DNA of 64,000 nucleotides from Pseudomonas sp. Irchel s3h14 (GTDB lineage Bacteria; Pseudomonadota; Gammaproteobacteria; Pseudomonadales; Pseudomonadaceae): positions 1-64,000 of the forward strand of contig NZ_FYDJ01000011.1 of NCBI RefSeq assembly GCF_900187425.1, read 5' to 3'. The notes beneath the pieces were generated by a model. It was not told the origin of the DNA and made no database searches. It saw only the letters and a program-made list of their open reading frames with translations. Below, in pieces: positions 52,915 to 61,692 of this stretch. The position numbers were made by a program, and so were the translations under genes. How positions within the stretch are numbered: the first letter of the stretch is position 1; the number at the start of each line of letters is the position of its first letter.

Positions 52915-54393
52915 ATGGCTATGGACTTGACCAGCGCATTGCTCGGTCTGGCGGGCGCTGCGCTGCCGTTACTGGTACTGGCCTGGCAACTTCAGCGCCG
53001 AGCGAGCGCCACGCAGTCAGAGGTTGCACTGCTGGAAGAGCGTCTGGCCACGGCCCATCTGGCTCAGGATGGATTGAACGCGCAACTTGAAGCCTGTCGC
53101 GATGAGATCGGTGATCTGGGCCAGGCCAACGCCGCCAAACAGGCAGACCTGGCCGCCGTACGCCGTGAAGTCGAACTGCTGCAGATCGAACGTGACGACG
53201 CACGCGACGCCGCTCACGCCTGGAATCTGGAACGCGCCGGCAAAGAGGCTGAGTTGCGTCGTCTGGACGCCCAGGCCGCTTCGCTCAACGCCGAGCTGCG
53301 TGAGCAGCAGGAAAGCCATCAGCAGCGCCTCAACGACCTGCAGGGCTCGCGAGACGAGTTGCGAGCGCAGTTCGCCGAGCTGGCCGGCAAGATCTTCGAC
53401 GAGCGCGAGCAGCGCTTTGCCGAAACCAGTCAACAACGCCTCGGTCAGTTGCTCGATCCGTTGAAAGAACGCATCCAGTCCTTCGAAAAACGCGTCGAGG
53501 AAAGCTATCAGGCTGAAGCCCGCGAACGTTTTTCACTGGCCAAGGAACTGGAGCGGCTGCAACAGCTGAACCTGCGCCTGAGCGACGAAGCCACCAACCT
53601 GACCCGCGCCTTGAAAGGCCAGAAAACCCAAGGCAACTGGGGTGAGCTGATTCTTGAGCGAGTGCTTGAACACGCGGGCCTGGAAAAGGGGCGCGAGTAC
53701 CAGACCCAGGTCAACCTCAAGGGCCCGGACGGTGAGCGTTTCCAGCCGGACGTGATCATTTATCTGCCGGGCGACAAACAGGTGGTGGTCGACTCCAAGG
53801 TCAGCCTCACGGCCTATCAGCAATACGTCGCGGCCGAAGACGATGCCATCGGCCAGATTGCCATCAAGCAGCACGTACTGTCCCTGCGCACTCACGTCAA
53901 AGGGCTCGCCGGCAAGGATTACAAGCGTCTCGACGGTTTGCACAGCCTGGATTTCGTCCTGCTCTTCGTACCGATCGAAGCGGCATTTTCCGCCGCATTG
54001 CAGGCTGAGCCGACGCTGTTCCAAGAGGCCTTCGACCGCAACATCGTGATCGTCAGCCCGACCACTTTGCTCGCGACCCTGCGCGTCATCGACAGCCTGT
54101 GGAAGCAGGAGCGCCAGAGCCAGAATGCCCGGGAAATCGCCGAGCGGGCCGGGTGGCTGTACGACAAGTTCGTGTTGTTCATTCAGGATCTGGATGAAGT
54201 CGGCAATCGATTACAGCAACTGGATAAAGCCTACAGCTCGGCGCGCAACAAGCTGACGGAAGGCCGTGGCAATCTGGTCAGCCGCGCCGAGCAGCTCAAG
54301 TTGCTTGGCGCGCGGGCGAGCAAGAGCCTGCCTGCAGACTTGCTGGAGCGCGCGATGACCGATGTGGATGGGTTGGCCGAGTTGCCCGAGTAA
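52915..54393 (+). CDS. rmuC: DNA recombination protein RmuC
   Basis: A 492-residue protein of the RmuC family, restricting DNA inversions at short repeats in E. coli. A single N-terminal membrane helix (about 5-22) is followed by a long coiled coil (about 35-200) and a nuclease-like domain with GNWGELILERVLE and PDVIIYLPGDKQVVVDSKVSLTAY (in parts). AGGAG lies five bases before the ATG at 52915; the ATG at 52921 is a possible alternative. Confidence 0.93.
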   Translation: MAMDLTSALLGLAGAALPLLVLAWQLQRRASATQSEVALLEERLATAHLAQDGLNAQLEACRDEIGDLGQANAAKQADLAAVRREVELLQIERDDARDAAHAWNLERAGKEAELRRLDAQAASLNAELREQQESHQQRLNDLQGSRDELRAQFAELAGKIFDEREQRFAETSQQRLGQLLDPLKERIQSFEKRVEESYQAEARERFSLAKELERLQQLNLRLSDEATNLTRALKGQKTQGNWGELILERVLEHAGLEKGREYQTQVNLKGPDGERFQPDVIIYLPGDKQVVVDSKVSLTAYQQYVAAEDDAIGQIAIKQHVLSLRTHVKGLAGKDYKRLDGLHSLDFVLLFVPIEAAFSAALQAEPTLFQEAFDRNIVIVSPTTLLATLRVIDSLWKQERQSQNAREIAERAGWLYDKFVLFIQDLDEVGNRLQQLDKAYSSARNKLTEGRGNLVSRAEQLKLLGARASKSLPADLLERAMTDVDGLAELPE

Positions 54394-54395
54394 AT

Positions 54396-54426
54396 GATCG
54401 TTCCCACGCAGAGCATGGGAACGATC
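54396..54426. repeat. Single hairpin of the GATCGTTCCCACGC element
   Basis: A 31-base palindrome (GATCGTTCCCACGC, then inverted with one mismatch) directly after rmuC. It matches the ends of the larger elements at 13488 and 20638 and may be a solo remnant or a terminator-like hairpin. Confidence 0.65.
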
Positions 54427-54439
54427 TGAGCCTGCAGGG

Positions 54440-57400
54440 TTACAACGGCAAATGCCGACTCAGCAACGCTCGCAACGCCGCCGGTTTCACCGGTTTAGCC
54501 AGATAATCCAGCCCCGCCGCATGCACCTGGGCCACCGTCTCCGGTCGCCCATCGGCGCTGATCACAACCCCTGGCACTGGCTCACCCAGTCGGGTTCGCA
54601 GCCATGCCATCAATTCGGTCCCGGTCTCGCCATCGTCCAGGTGGTAATCCACCAGCGCCAATTGCGGTCGCATCCCATCGCTGAGCAGCGCCGCACATTC
54701 ATCGCGGTTACGCGCGGTCCAGACCTGACAACCCCAGCGCGTGAGCAAGCTGTTCATGCCAATCAGGATGCTGTCTTCGTTGTCGATGCACAGCACCTGC
54801 GAGCCGCTCAGCAATTTGCCATTGAGTTCGGCGACCTTGGTCGGCATCGCGGATTGCGCCCGAGCCAGCGGCACACTGACGCTGAACACGCTGCCGCGCC
54901 CCGGCCAGGAGCGTACGCGCAAGGTATGACCCAACACGCGACATAATCCGTCGGCGATCGCCAGGCCCAGCCCCAGGCCTTTCTCAGCGCGCGTCTGGTG
55001 GCTGTCGAGGCGTTTGAATTCTTCGAAAATGACCTGCTGTTTATCCACAGGAATGCCTGGACCACGGTCCCAGACTTCCAGGCACAACTCGCCCTTGCGT
55101 CGGCGAACCCCTAGCAGCACCGGGCCTTTGGCGTAGCGGAAGGCATTGGTCAGGAAGTTCTGCAGGATTCGCCGCAGCAGTTTGATGTCGCTGTCGACGC
55201 GCAACGCACTGCCCCTGACACGGAATTTCAGCCCCTGGTCGCGGGCCAGCGCCTTGAACTCGGCACCGAGGACGTCAAACATCTCATTGAGCACGAACGG
55301 TTTGGGGTCAGGGTTGATCTTGCCGTTTTCCAGGCGGGAAATGTCCAGCAGGTCGCTGATCAAGTCCTCGGCGGAGCGCAGTGAAGTGTCCAGATGATGG
55401 ACCAGTTTCTGCGCCTCACCGGAGAGGCCGTCGTCTTGGTGCGAAAGGGCTGCCGAGAACAGTCGCGCAGCGTTCAACGGTTGCATCAAGTCGTGGCTGA
55501 CCGCCGCCAGGAAACGGGTTTTCGACTGGTTGGCCGACTCCGCGGTGCCCTTGGCTTCGGTCAGGGCGACGTTGAGTTGCGACAGTTCGTGGGTCCGCTC
55601 GGTGACCCGACGCTCCAAGCCCTCGTTTGCTTCGGTCAGCGCTTGCTCAGCCTCGCGGAACGCGGTGATGTCGGTGAAACTCATGACAAATCCGCCGCCC
55701 GGCATCGGGTTGCCGATCAGCTCGATCACACGGCCATTGGGGAAAAGTCTTTCAGAGGTATGGGCGCGGCCCTGACGCATCCAGTGCAAGCGGCGGGCGA
55801 CGTGCACTTCGGCTTCGCCGGGGCCGCACAGGCCGCGTTCGGCGTTGTAGCGAATGATGTCGGCAATCGGGCGGCCAAGCCTGATCAGTCCATCCGGGTA
55901 GTTGAACAGCTCCAGATAGCGCCGGTTCCAGGCCACCAGTTTCAGCGACTGGTCGACCACACTGATGCCTTGGGTGATGTTCTCGATCGCACCTTGCAGC
56001 AGCGCGCGGTTGAACTGCAGCACTTCCGAGGCTTCGTCGGCGATTCGGACGACGTCCTCGAGTTGCATTTCCCGACCTTCGATGGCGGCTTTTACCACCG
56101 CCCGCGTCGAAGAAGCACCGAGCACACCGGCCAGCAAGCGTTCAGTGTGGGCGATCCATTCAGCGTCGGCGTTCTGGTTCGGGTTGAAGCCTTTGCCTTG
56201 GCGGTAGGCGAAGCGGATAAAACTCTGACGGGCGCGTTCTTCGCCGACGAAGCGTGCGGCCAACTGCAACAAATCGTCGATCTGCACCGACAGCATCGAA
56301 CGGGCGCTGGGGCGGGCGCTGATTTCCTGACCGATGAAACGCCCCGCCTGCCAGTGCTCCGACACCCTTGTACGCGACAGCACCGACACCCAGGCGAACA
56401 GCGTGAAGTTGGCCGCCAGCGACAACACCACGCCTTGGGTCAGCGGGGTGAGCGGCAGGTTCAGCGGGTTGCTGTGCAACCAGGCCAGCCCCGGGAAGCT
56501 GCTCAAGGACAAACCGAGGCTGTGGGCCGCGATCGGCAGAATCAGGGTGTAGAACCAGAGGAATGTCCCGGCGGCGAGACCGGCGAACACTCCGCGACGA
56601 TTGGCCTGTTTCCAGTACAGCGCGCCGAGCATGGCCGGGGCCAGTTGGGTTACGGCGGCGAAGGCGATCTGGCCGATGGTCGCCAGGCTCGCCGTCGAGC
56701 CGAGCAGGCGATAACTGACGTAGGCCAGCAGCAGAATCACCACAATGCTCACTCGGCGCACCGAGAGCATCCACTGGCGGAACACTTCGAACGGCCGCTC
56801 GGCGTTGTTACGCCGCAGCAACCATGGCAACAGCATGTCGTTCGAGACCATGGTCGACAACGCGACGCTGGCGACAATCACCATGCCGGTCGCCGCCGAG
56901 GCGCCACCGATAAATGCCAGCATCGCCAGGGCAGGATGGGATTGGGCCAGCGGCAGGCTGATGACAAACGAGTCCGGCAGTACCGAGCTTGGCAGCATCA
57001 TCTGACCGGCGAGGGCGATGGGAACGACGAACAGCGCCGCCAGCGCCAGATAAGCTGGAAACACCCATTTGGCCAGGCGCAGATCCTGAGGGTCGATGTT
57101 TTCCACCACGGTCACGTGGAACTGCCGGGGCAGGCAGATGATTGCCATCATTGCCACGCCGGTCTGCACCACCATCGACGGCCAGTTGATGGTTTCCTTC
57201 CAGTACTCTTCCAGGCGCGGTGCGAGCATGGCCTGGTCGAACAGGTCGTCGAAACCGTCGTACAGGCCGTAGGTCACGAACGCGCCGACCGCGAGAAACG
57301 CGAATAACTTGACCAGCGATTCGAACGCAATCGCCAGCACCATGCCGCGGTGGTGTTCCGTGGCGTCGAGGTTGCGGGTACCGAAGACGATGGTGAACAG

Positions 57401-57910
57401 CGCCAGCACCAGCGACACGATCAGCGCCGTGTCCTGGGCGCGCGTGCCCATGGCGTCGGCACCGGCGCCGATCAGCAAGTTCACCCCGAGCACGATGCCC
57501 TTGAGTTGCAACGCAATGTAGGGCAACACACCAACCAGGCAGATCAGCGCCACCACCACGGCCAGCGACTGGGATTTGCCATAACGCGCGGCGATGAAGT
57601 CGGCAATGGAGGTGATGTTCTCCTGCTTGCTGATCATCACCATTTTTTGCAGGACCCACGGCGCGCACACCAGCAGCAGGATCGGCCCGAGGTAGATCGG
57701 CAGGAAAGACCAGAGCTGTTCGGCGGCCTGGCCCACGGCGCCAAAGAAGGTCCAGCTGGTGCAATAGACGGCCAGCGACAGGCTGTACACCCAGGCGCGC
57801 ACTCGCGGCGGCAACGGTGTGCTGCGACGGTCGCCGTAGAAGGCGATAGCGAACAGGATGGCCATATAGGCCAGGGCGACGGCGGCGATCAGCCCGCTGG
57901 ACAGTGACAT
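54440..57910 (-). CDS. SSS transporter-domain hybrid sensor kinase / response regulator
   Basis: A 1156-residue inner-membrane protein. About 500 N-terminal residues form a sodium:solute symporter (SLC5/SSS) domain with around 13 helices. A PAS domain (about 640-760) and coiled coil follow, then HisKA with H806 (AAVSHDLMQPLNA), an HATPase (EVWDRGPGIP, GLGLGLAI) and a receiver with D1088 (LALVDYHLDDG). The layout resembles CbrA but with an added C-terminal receiver. No partner regulator gene lies adjacent. ATG 57910 follows GGAG; a TTG at 57925 is rejected. Confidence 0.93.
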   Translation of the reverse strand: MSLSSGLIAAVALAYMAILFAIAFYGDRRSTPLPPRVRAWVYSLSLAVYCTSWTFFGAVGQAAEQLWSFLPIYLGPILLLVCAPWVLQKMVMISKQENITSIADFIAARYGKSQSLAVVVALICLVGVLPYIALQLKGIVLGVNLLIGAGADAMGTRAQDTALIVSLVLALFTIVFGTRNLDATEHHRGMVLAIAFESLVKLFAFLAVGAFVTYGLYDGFDDLFDQAMLAPRLEEYWKETINWPSMVVQTGVAMMAIICLPRQFHVTVVENIDPQDLRLAKWVFPAYLALAALFVVPIALAGQMMLPSSVLPDSFVISLPLAQSHPALAMLAFIGGASAATGMVIVASVALSTMVSNDMLLPWLLRRNNAERPFEVFRQWMLSVRRVSIVVILLLAYVSYRLLGSTASLATIGQIAFAAVTQLAPAMLGALYWKQANRRGVFAGLAAGTFLWFYTLILPIAAHSLGLSLSSFPGLAWLHSNPLNLPLTPLTQGVVLSLAANFTLFAWVSVLSRTRVSEHWQAGRFIGQEISARPSARSMLSVQIDDLLQLAARFVGEERARQSFIRFAYRQGKGFNPNQNADAEWIAHTERLLAGVLGASSTRAVVKAAIEGREMQLEDVVRIADEASEVLQFNRALLQGAIENITQGISVVDQSLKLVAWNRRYLELFNYPDGLIRLGRPIADIIRYNAERGLCGPGEAEVHVARRLHWMRQGRAHTSERLFPNGRVIELIGNPMPGGGFVMSFTDITAFREAEQALTEANEGLERRVTERTHELSQLNVALTEAKGTAESANQSKTRFLAAVSHDLMQPLNAARLFSAALSHQDDGLSGEAQKLVHHLDTSLRSAEDLISDLLDISRLENGKINPDPKPFVLNEMFDVLGAEFKALARDQGLKFRVRGSALRVDSDIKLLRRILQNFLTNAFRYAKGPVLLGVRRRKGELCLEVWDRGPGIPVDKQQVIFEEFKRLDSHQTRAEKGLGLGLAIADGLCRVLGHTLRVRSWPGRGSVFSVSVPLARAQSAMPTKVAELNGKLLSGSQVLCIDNEDSILIGMNSLLTRWGCQVWTARNRDECAALLSDGMRPQLALVDYHLDDGETGTELMAWLRTRLGEPVPGVVISADGRPETVAQVHAAGLDYLAKPVKPAALRALLSRHLPL

Positions 57911-58060
57911 GGGAACTCCAGACAAAAGACACCCGGGACTCCCGCCCGGACAGACAGTCTCGCACGATGGCAGGGGTTAGTCAGTGTCGACCAAGGTCGC
58001 GGCGCGGCGGGGTGTCGCAGGGTGTGTATCAGTTGGATTTTCAGTGTTCTTTCGGGCCTC

Positions 58061-58151
58061 TTCGCGGGCAAGCCTTGCTCCTACAGGTTTCGTGTTGTCC
58101 GCATTATTCGGCTACGACACGAAACTTGTAGGAGCAAGGCTTGCCCGCGAA
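58061..58151. repeat. REPIN with extended stem
   Basis: REP arms 58061-58085 and 58127-58151 are perfect inverses. Similarity extends inward (GGTTTCGTGTTGT against its near-inverse), so almost the whole element folds into one long hairpin. It lies between the kinase and TetR genes. Confidence 0.88.
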
Positions 58152-58158
58152 GGCGGCC

Positions 58159-58698
58159 TCACTGATTCAACGCAATCTCGATCAACCGATGCAACTCCTC
58201 AACCTCCAGCGGCGCCGCTGAAAACAGGATACGAAACACCGTCGGCGCCGCCACCATGTTAATCAGCCGATCAACGTTCGGCTTCGGCTGATCGGGGTAA
58301 CGATCCAGAATCGTCTGCAGCTGCCCGCCAATGATCGTCGCGCAAAGGGCCGGCGTGGTGCTGCATTGCACGTCGCGCAACATGTTGCGGCCGGGCTCGG
58401 AGCTCATCTCGTCCAGATACTGCTCTGCCCAGGCGCGCACGTCACCGCGCAGGCTGCCGGTATTGGCCGGCTCGCTTTCGGGGCGCATGCGGGCGAGGGC
58501 GACATCCGCTAACAACACCGACAGATCGCCCCAGCGCCGGTAGATGGTCGACGGCGTGACGCCGGCGCGCGCGGCGATTTGCGGGACGGTCACGGTGGCG
58601 CGGTCCTGCTCTTCGAGGAGATCGCGGACTGCCGAATGAATCGACTCTTGCACCCGGGCACTTCTACCGCCAGGGCGTAAACCTTCTTTAATTGCCAT
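58159..58698 (-). CDS. TetR/AcrR family regulator
   Basis: A 179-residue repressor. The N-terminal helix-turn-helix is VTVPQIAARAGVTPSTIYRRWG, and the C-terminal domain is of the ligand-binding TetR type. It is divergent from the MFS gene, with a 91-base gap holding a perfect inverted repeat. Divergent TetR-exporter pairs usually regulate efflux of the ligand they sense. The ligand is unknown here. Confidence 0.92.
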   Translation of the reverse strand: MAIKEGLRPGGRSARVQESIHSAVRDLLEEQDRATVTVPQIAARAGVTPSTIYRRWGDLSVLLADVALARMRPESEPANTGSLRGDVRAWAEQYLDEMSSEPGRNMLRDVQCSTTPALCATIIGGQLQTILDRYPDQPKPNVDRLINMVAAPTVFRILFSAAPLEVEELHRLIEIALNQ

Positions 58699-58745
58699 GC
58701 ATCGGACCTTAACACAAAGAATTTGCTTTAAGCGTCAGCCAGTCG

Positions 58746-58786
58746 CACACTCCGCAAAAGCAAAAAGTTAGCTTTTGCGGAGTGTG
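58746..58786. promoter_or_regulatory. Long perfect inverted repeat before the MFS gene
   Basis: Arms 58746-58761 and 58771-58786 (16 bases each, CACACTCCGCAAAAGC type) are perfect inverses around 9 bases. The right arm contains GGAG, which serves as the ribosome site of the MFS ATG at 58790, so an RNA hairpin would hide it. It may also be the TetR operator. Confidence 0.65.
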
Positions 58787-58789
58787 CCC

Positions 58790-59983
58790 ATGTCCAGTTC
58801 AACATCTAATCGTTCAAGCCTGTGGTTCCTGGCGATCACCTTACTCAGTTTTCTTGCGGCGTCCACGGCACCGACGCCGTTGTATCACTTGTACCAGGAA
58901 CACCTGCAATTCTCGGCAGCGACCCTGACCCTGATTTTCGGTGTGTACGCGATCAGCTTGCTGGCGGCGTTGCTCACGGTCGGTTCGCTCTCGGATTACC
59001 TGGGGCGCAAACCGGTGATCTTCACCGCTGTGATGTTGAACATGCTGGCGATGCTGCTGTTTATCAATGCAGACAGTGTCGCCTGGTTGATCAGCGCACG
59101 AGTGCTTCAAGGTTTTGCTACGGGGATGGCCACTGCCGTATTGAGTGCGGCACTGCTGGACACCGATCGCCAGCAAGGGCCGCTGATCAATAGTGTCGCG
59201 CCGTTGCTGGGCATGGCGTCGGGCGCCATGGGCTGCGGCTTGTTGGCCGAGTTTGCGCCGTTGCCGTTGCAGTTGACCTATTGGGTGCTGTTCGCACTGT
59301 TTGTGATGCAGGGGCTGTACGTCTGGCGTTTGCCGGAAAGCGTCAGTCGGCAACCGGGAGCCTGGGCCTCGCTGCGTCCGACCCTGCATGTGCCGATCCA
59401 GGCGCGACGTGCGTTGTGGCTGGTGCTGCCGATCAACATCGCGGTGTGGGCACTCGGTGGCTTTTACGCTTCTTTGGCGCCGTCTCTGGTGCGCACGGCC
59501 ACCGGATCGACCTCAAATCTGATTGGCGGTGCGACGGTGGCGGTGTTGACGGTGACCGGCGCGCTGATGATCTACACCCTGCGCGATCGGCCGGCCGACA
59601 AGGTGTTGCGCTTGGGCGGCAGTCTGCTGCCCGTCGGCGTCGCGCTGATTCTGATCGCGGTGCACGGCGCCAGCCTGCCGCTGTTTTTTGTTGGCACGCT
59701 GGTCGCCGGCTGCGGTTTCGGCGCCGGTTTCCTCGGTGCATTGCGCAGCGTCGTGCCGCTGGCCTTGCCCCATGAGCGGGCGGGGTTGATGTCGGCTTAC
59801 TACGTGCTCAGTTATCTGGCTTTCTGCTTGCCGTCGTTGTTGGCCGGGAACTTGACCCGGACCTTCGGGCTGGTGGCCACCACCGATGGTTACGGCGCGG
59901 TGCTGATTATTCTCTCGGCCGGCGCTTTGTTCGCGTTGATGCGTCAGCAGTCCATGAAAGTCTGTGGCGTCGATGTTCGATGA
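58790..59983 (+). CDS. MFS transporter, drug-efflux type
   Basis: A 397-residue major facilitator with about twelve helices. The motif A region is SLSDYLGRKPVIF and the N-terminus has the STAPTPLYHLYQ sequence typical of DHA-type pseudomonad exporters. The ATG at 58790 has GGAG seven bases upstream, inside a hairpin arm. It is divergent from, and probably controlled by, the TetR gene. Substrate unknown. Confidence 0.9.
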   Translation: MSSSTSNRSSLWFLAITLLSFLAASTAPTPLYHLYQEHLQFSAATLTLIFGVYAISLLAALLTVGSLSDYLGRKPVIFTAVMLNMLAMLLFINADSVAWLISARVLQGFATGMATAVLSAALLDTDRQQGPLINSVAPLLGMASGAMGCGLLAEFAPLPLQLTYWVLFALFVMQGLYVWRLPESVSRQPGAWASLRPTLHVPIQARRALWLVLPINIAVWALGGFYASLAPSLVRTATGSTSNLIGGATVAVLTVTGALMIYTLRDRPADKVLRLGGSLLPVGVALILIAVHGASLPLFFVGTLVAGCGFGAGFLGALRSVVPLALPHERAGLMSAYYVLSYLAFCLPSLLAGNLTRTFGLVATTDGYGAVLIILSAGALFALMRQQSMKVCGVDVR

Positions 59984-60025
59984 CCGCTAGCCTTGGCGCC
60001 GCCATTCATTTCGACGGACCGACGC

Positions 60026-60337
60026 ATGAAAATCATCCGCAGCAAATCCTTCACCGCTGACCGTGCCTGGGGCGCTTTGGATATCGCCAACATGAACGGC
60101 ATCACCACACGTTTGCACTGGACCGATCAGCCCTATAAATGGCACATCAATGATGGGCAAGAAGTGTTCGTGGTGCTGGATGGTGTCGTGCAGATGCGTT
60201 ATCGCGAAGCAGGGCAGGAGAAAGAAGTGATGTTGGGTGTAGGCGATATCTTTTACGCCGACGTCGGCACCGAACACGTTGCCCATCCGCAGGGTGCGGC
60301 GAGAATCCTGGTGATCGAGACTGAAGGCAGCGTCTGA
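60026..60337 (+). CDS. Small cupin-domain protein
   Basis: A 103-residue single cupin. The metal-binding residues appear in KWHINDGQEVFVVLDG (with the H and E of motif 1) and motif 2 is GDIFYADVGTEHVAHP. Such one-domain cupins bind metal and may bind small ligands; no reaction can be assigned. I use the ATG at 60026. It lies 42 bases after the MFS gene and may be cotranscribed with it. Confidence 0.85.
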   Translation: MKIIRSKSFTADRAWGALDIANMNGITTRLHWTDQPYKWHINDGQEVFVVLDGVVQMRYREAGQEKEVMLGVGDIFYADVGTEHVAHPQGAARILVIETEGSV

Positions 60338-60407
60338 CGCTATATCTGCAAAACAGATAACAGTTAGAGATATTACTCGTTATATCGATATTCGATTCGG
60401 ATCTACC

Positions 60408-60446
60408 ATGAGCTCCACCTCAACAGAGGACAGGAGTTCACCATGA
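60408..60446 (+). CDS. Possible 12-residue upstream peptide
   Basis: ATG at 60408 opens a 12-codon frame (MSSTSTEDRSSP) ending in a TGA that overlaps the transporter ATG (ATGA). It could couple translation of the transporter, or be fortuitous. No ribosome site is seen before it. Confidence 0.25.
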   Translation: MSSTSTEDRSSP

Positions 60447-61594
60447 CATGCCCCAACACTGCCCCAGCCGGTTTCAAACCTTTTAGTCATTTGCAGCATC
60501 CGCGTGAAGTCATCCGCCAGTTCACGCCGAACTGGTTCGCCGCCACCATGGGCACCGGTGTGCTGGCGTTGGCGCTGGCGCAGCTGCCTGGCGCAAATGC
60601 CGGTTTGCACGCGATTGCCGAAGCCCTTTGGCTGTTCAATATCGTACTGTTTGTTTTATTCACGGTTATGTATGCGGCGCGTTGGGCGCTGTTTTTCGAT
60701 GAGGCGCGACGGATTTTCGGCCACTCCACGGTCTCGATGTTTTTTGGCACCATTCCCATGGGCCTGGCAACCATCATTAATGGTTTCCTGGTGTTCGGTC
60801 TGCCGCGTTGGGGCGAGGGTGTGATTCATCTCGCCGAGGTGCTGTGGTGGCTGGACGTGGCGATGTCTGTGGCGTGCGGCGTGCTGATCCCCTACCTGAT
60901 GTTTACCCGTCAGGAACACAGCATCGACCAGATGACCGCCGTCTGGCTGTTGCCGGTGGTGGCGGCGGAAGTGGCGGCCGCCAGCGGTGGTCTGCTGGCG
61001 CCGCACTTGGCCGATGCCCATTCGCAACTGGTGGTGCTGGTGACCAGCTACGTGCTCTGGGCCTTTTCCTTACCGGTTGCGTTCAGCATTCTGACCATTC
61101 TGTTGCTGCGCATGGCGCTGCATAAATTACCCCACGAAAACATGGCCGCCTCCAGCTGGCTGGCGCTCGGCCCGATCGGCACCGGGGCGCTGGGCATGTT
61201 GCTGCTGGGCGCCGACGCGCCGGCGATCTTCGCTGCCAACGGTCTGCCGGGCATCGGTGAAATCGCCGCAGGGCTGGGGTTGGTGGCCGGGATCACCCTG
61301 TGGGGCTTTGGTCTTTGGTGGATGCTGATCGCGGTGCTCATCACCCTGCGTTACCTGCGCGTCGGTATTCCGTTCAATCTCGGCTGGTGGGGTTTCACCT
61401 TCCCGTTGGGCGTCTATTCGCTGGCGACGTTGAAACTGGCCAGTGTCTTGAACCTGACGTTTTTCAGCGCCTTCGGTTGTGTGCTGGTGGTGTTGCTGGC
61501 GGTGATGTGGCTGATCGTCGCCAAACGGACCGTGCAGGGCGCCTGGCGGGGCGAGTTGTTTGTGTCGCCGTGTATTGCAGGATTAAAGAAATAA
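60443..61594 (+). CDS. TDT family (TehA/SLAC1-like) transporter
   Basis: A 383-residue ten-helix inner-membrane protein of the tellurite-resistance/dicarboxylate transporter family, whose members are anion channels or sulfite/dicarboxylate exporters. The first helix carries FTPNWFAATMGTGVLALAL, the family signature. GGACAGGAG precedes the ATG. The 105-base upstream gap is AT-rich, with the short palindrome ATCTGCAAAACAGAT (60345-60359), and likely holds its promoter. Substrate unknown. Confidence 0.87.
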   Translation: MTCPNTAPAGFKPFSHLQHPREVIRQFTPNWFAATMGTGVLALALAQLPGANAGLHAIAEALWLFNIVLFVLFTVMYAARWALFFDEARRIFGHSTVSMFFGTIPMGLATIINGFLVFGLPRWGEGVIHLAEVLWWLDVAMSVACGVLIPYLMFTRQEHSIDQMTAVWLLPVVAAEVAAASGGLLAPHLADAHSQLVVLVTSYVLWAFSLPVAFSILTILLLRMALHKLPHENMAASSWLALGPIGTGALGMLLLGADAPAIFAANGLPGIGEIAAGLGLVAGITLWGFGLWWMLIAVLITLRYLRVGIPFNLGWWGFTFPLGVYSLATLKLASVLNLTFFSAFGCVLVVLLAVMWLIVAKRTVQGAWRGELFVSPCIAGLKK

Positions 61595-61692
61595 CCTGCA
61601 AAGTTTAGGTAATGTGTGGCCTGGATCGCCGTTGGATATTCCAATAACTGCATCCACGCCACTCTCTACCCAACATCAGGGACACATGGAAG

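Noticed and set aside
55394..57307. Open frame of 637 codons on the plus strand inside the hybrid kinase gene
   Set aside because: His/Gln/Arg-rich translation without domains; the minus-strand kinase has clear motifs across the whole stretch.
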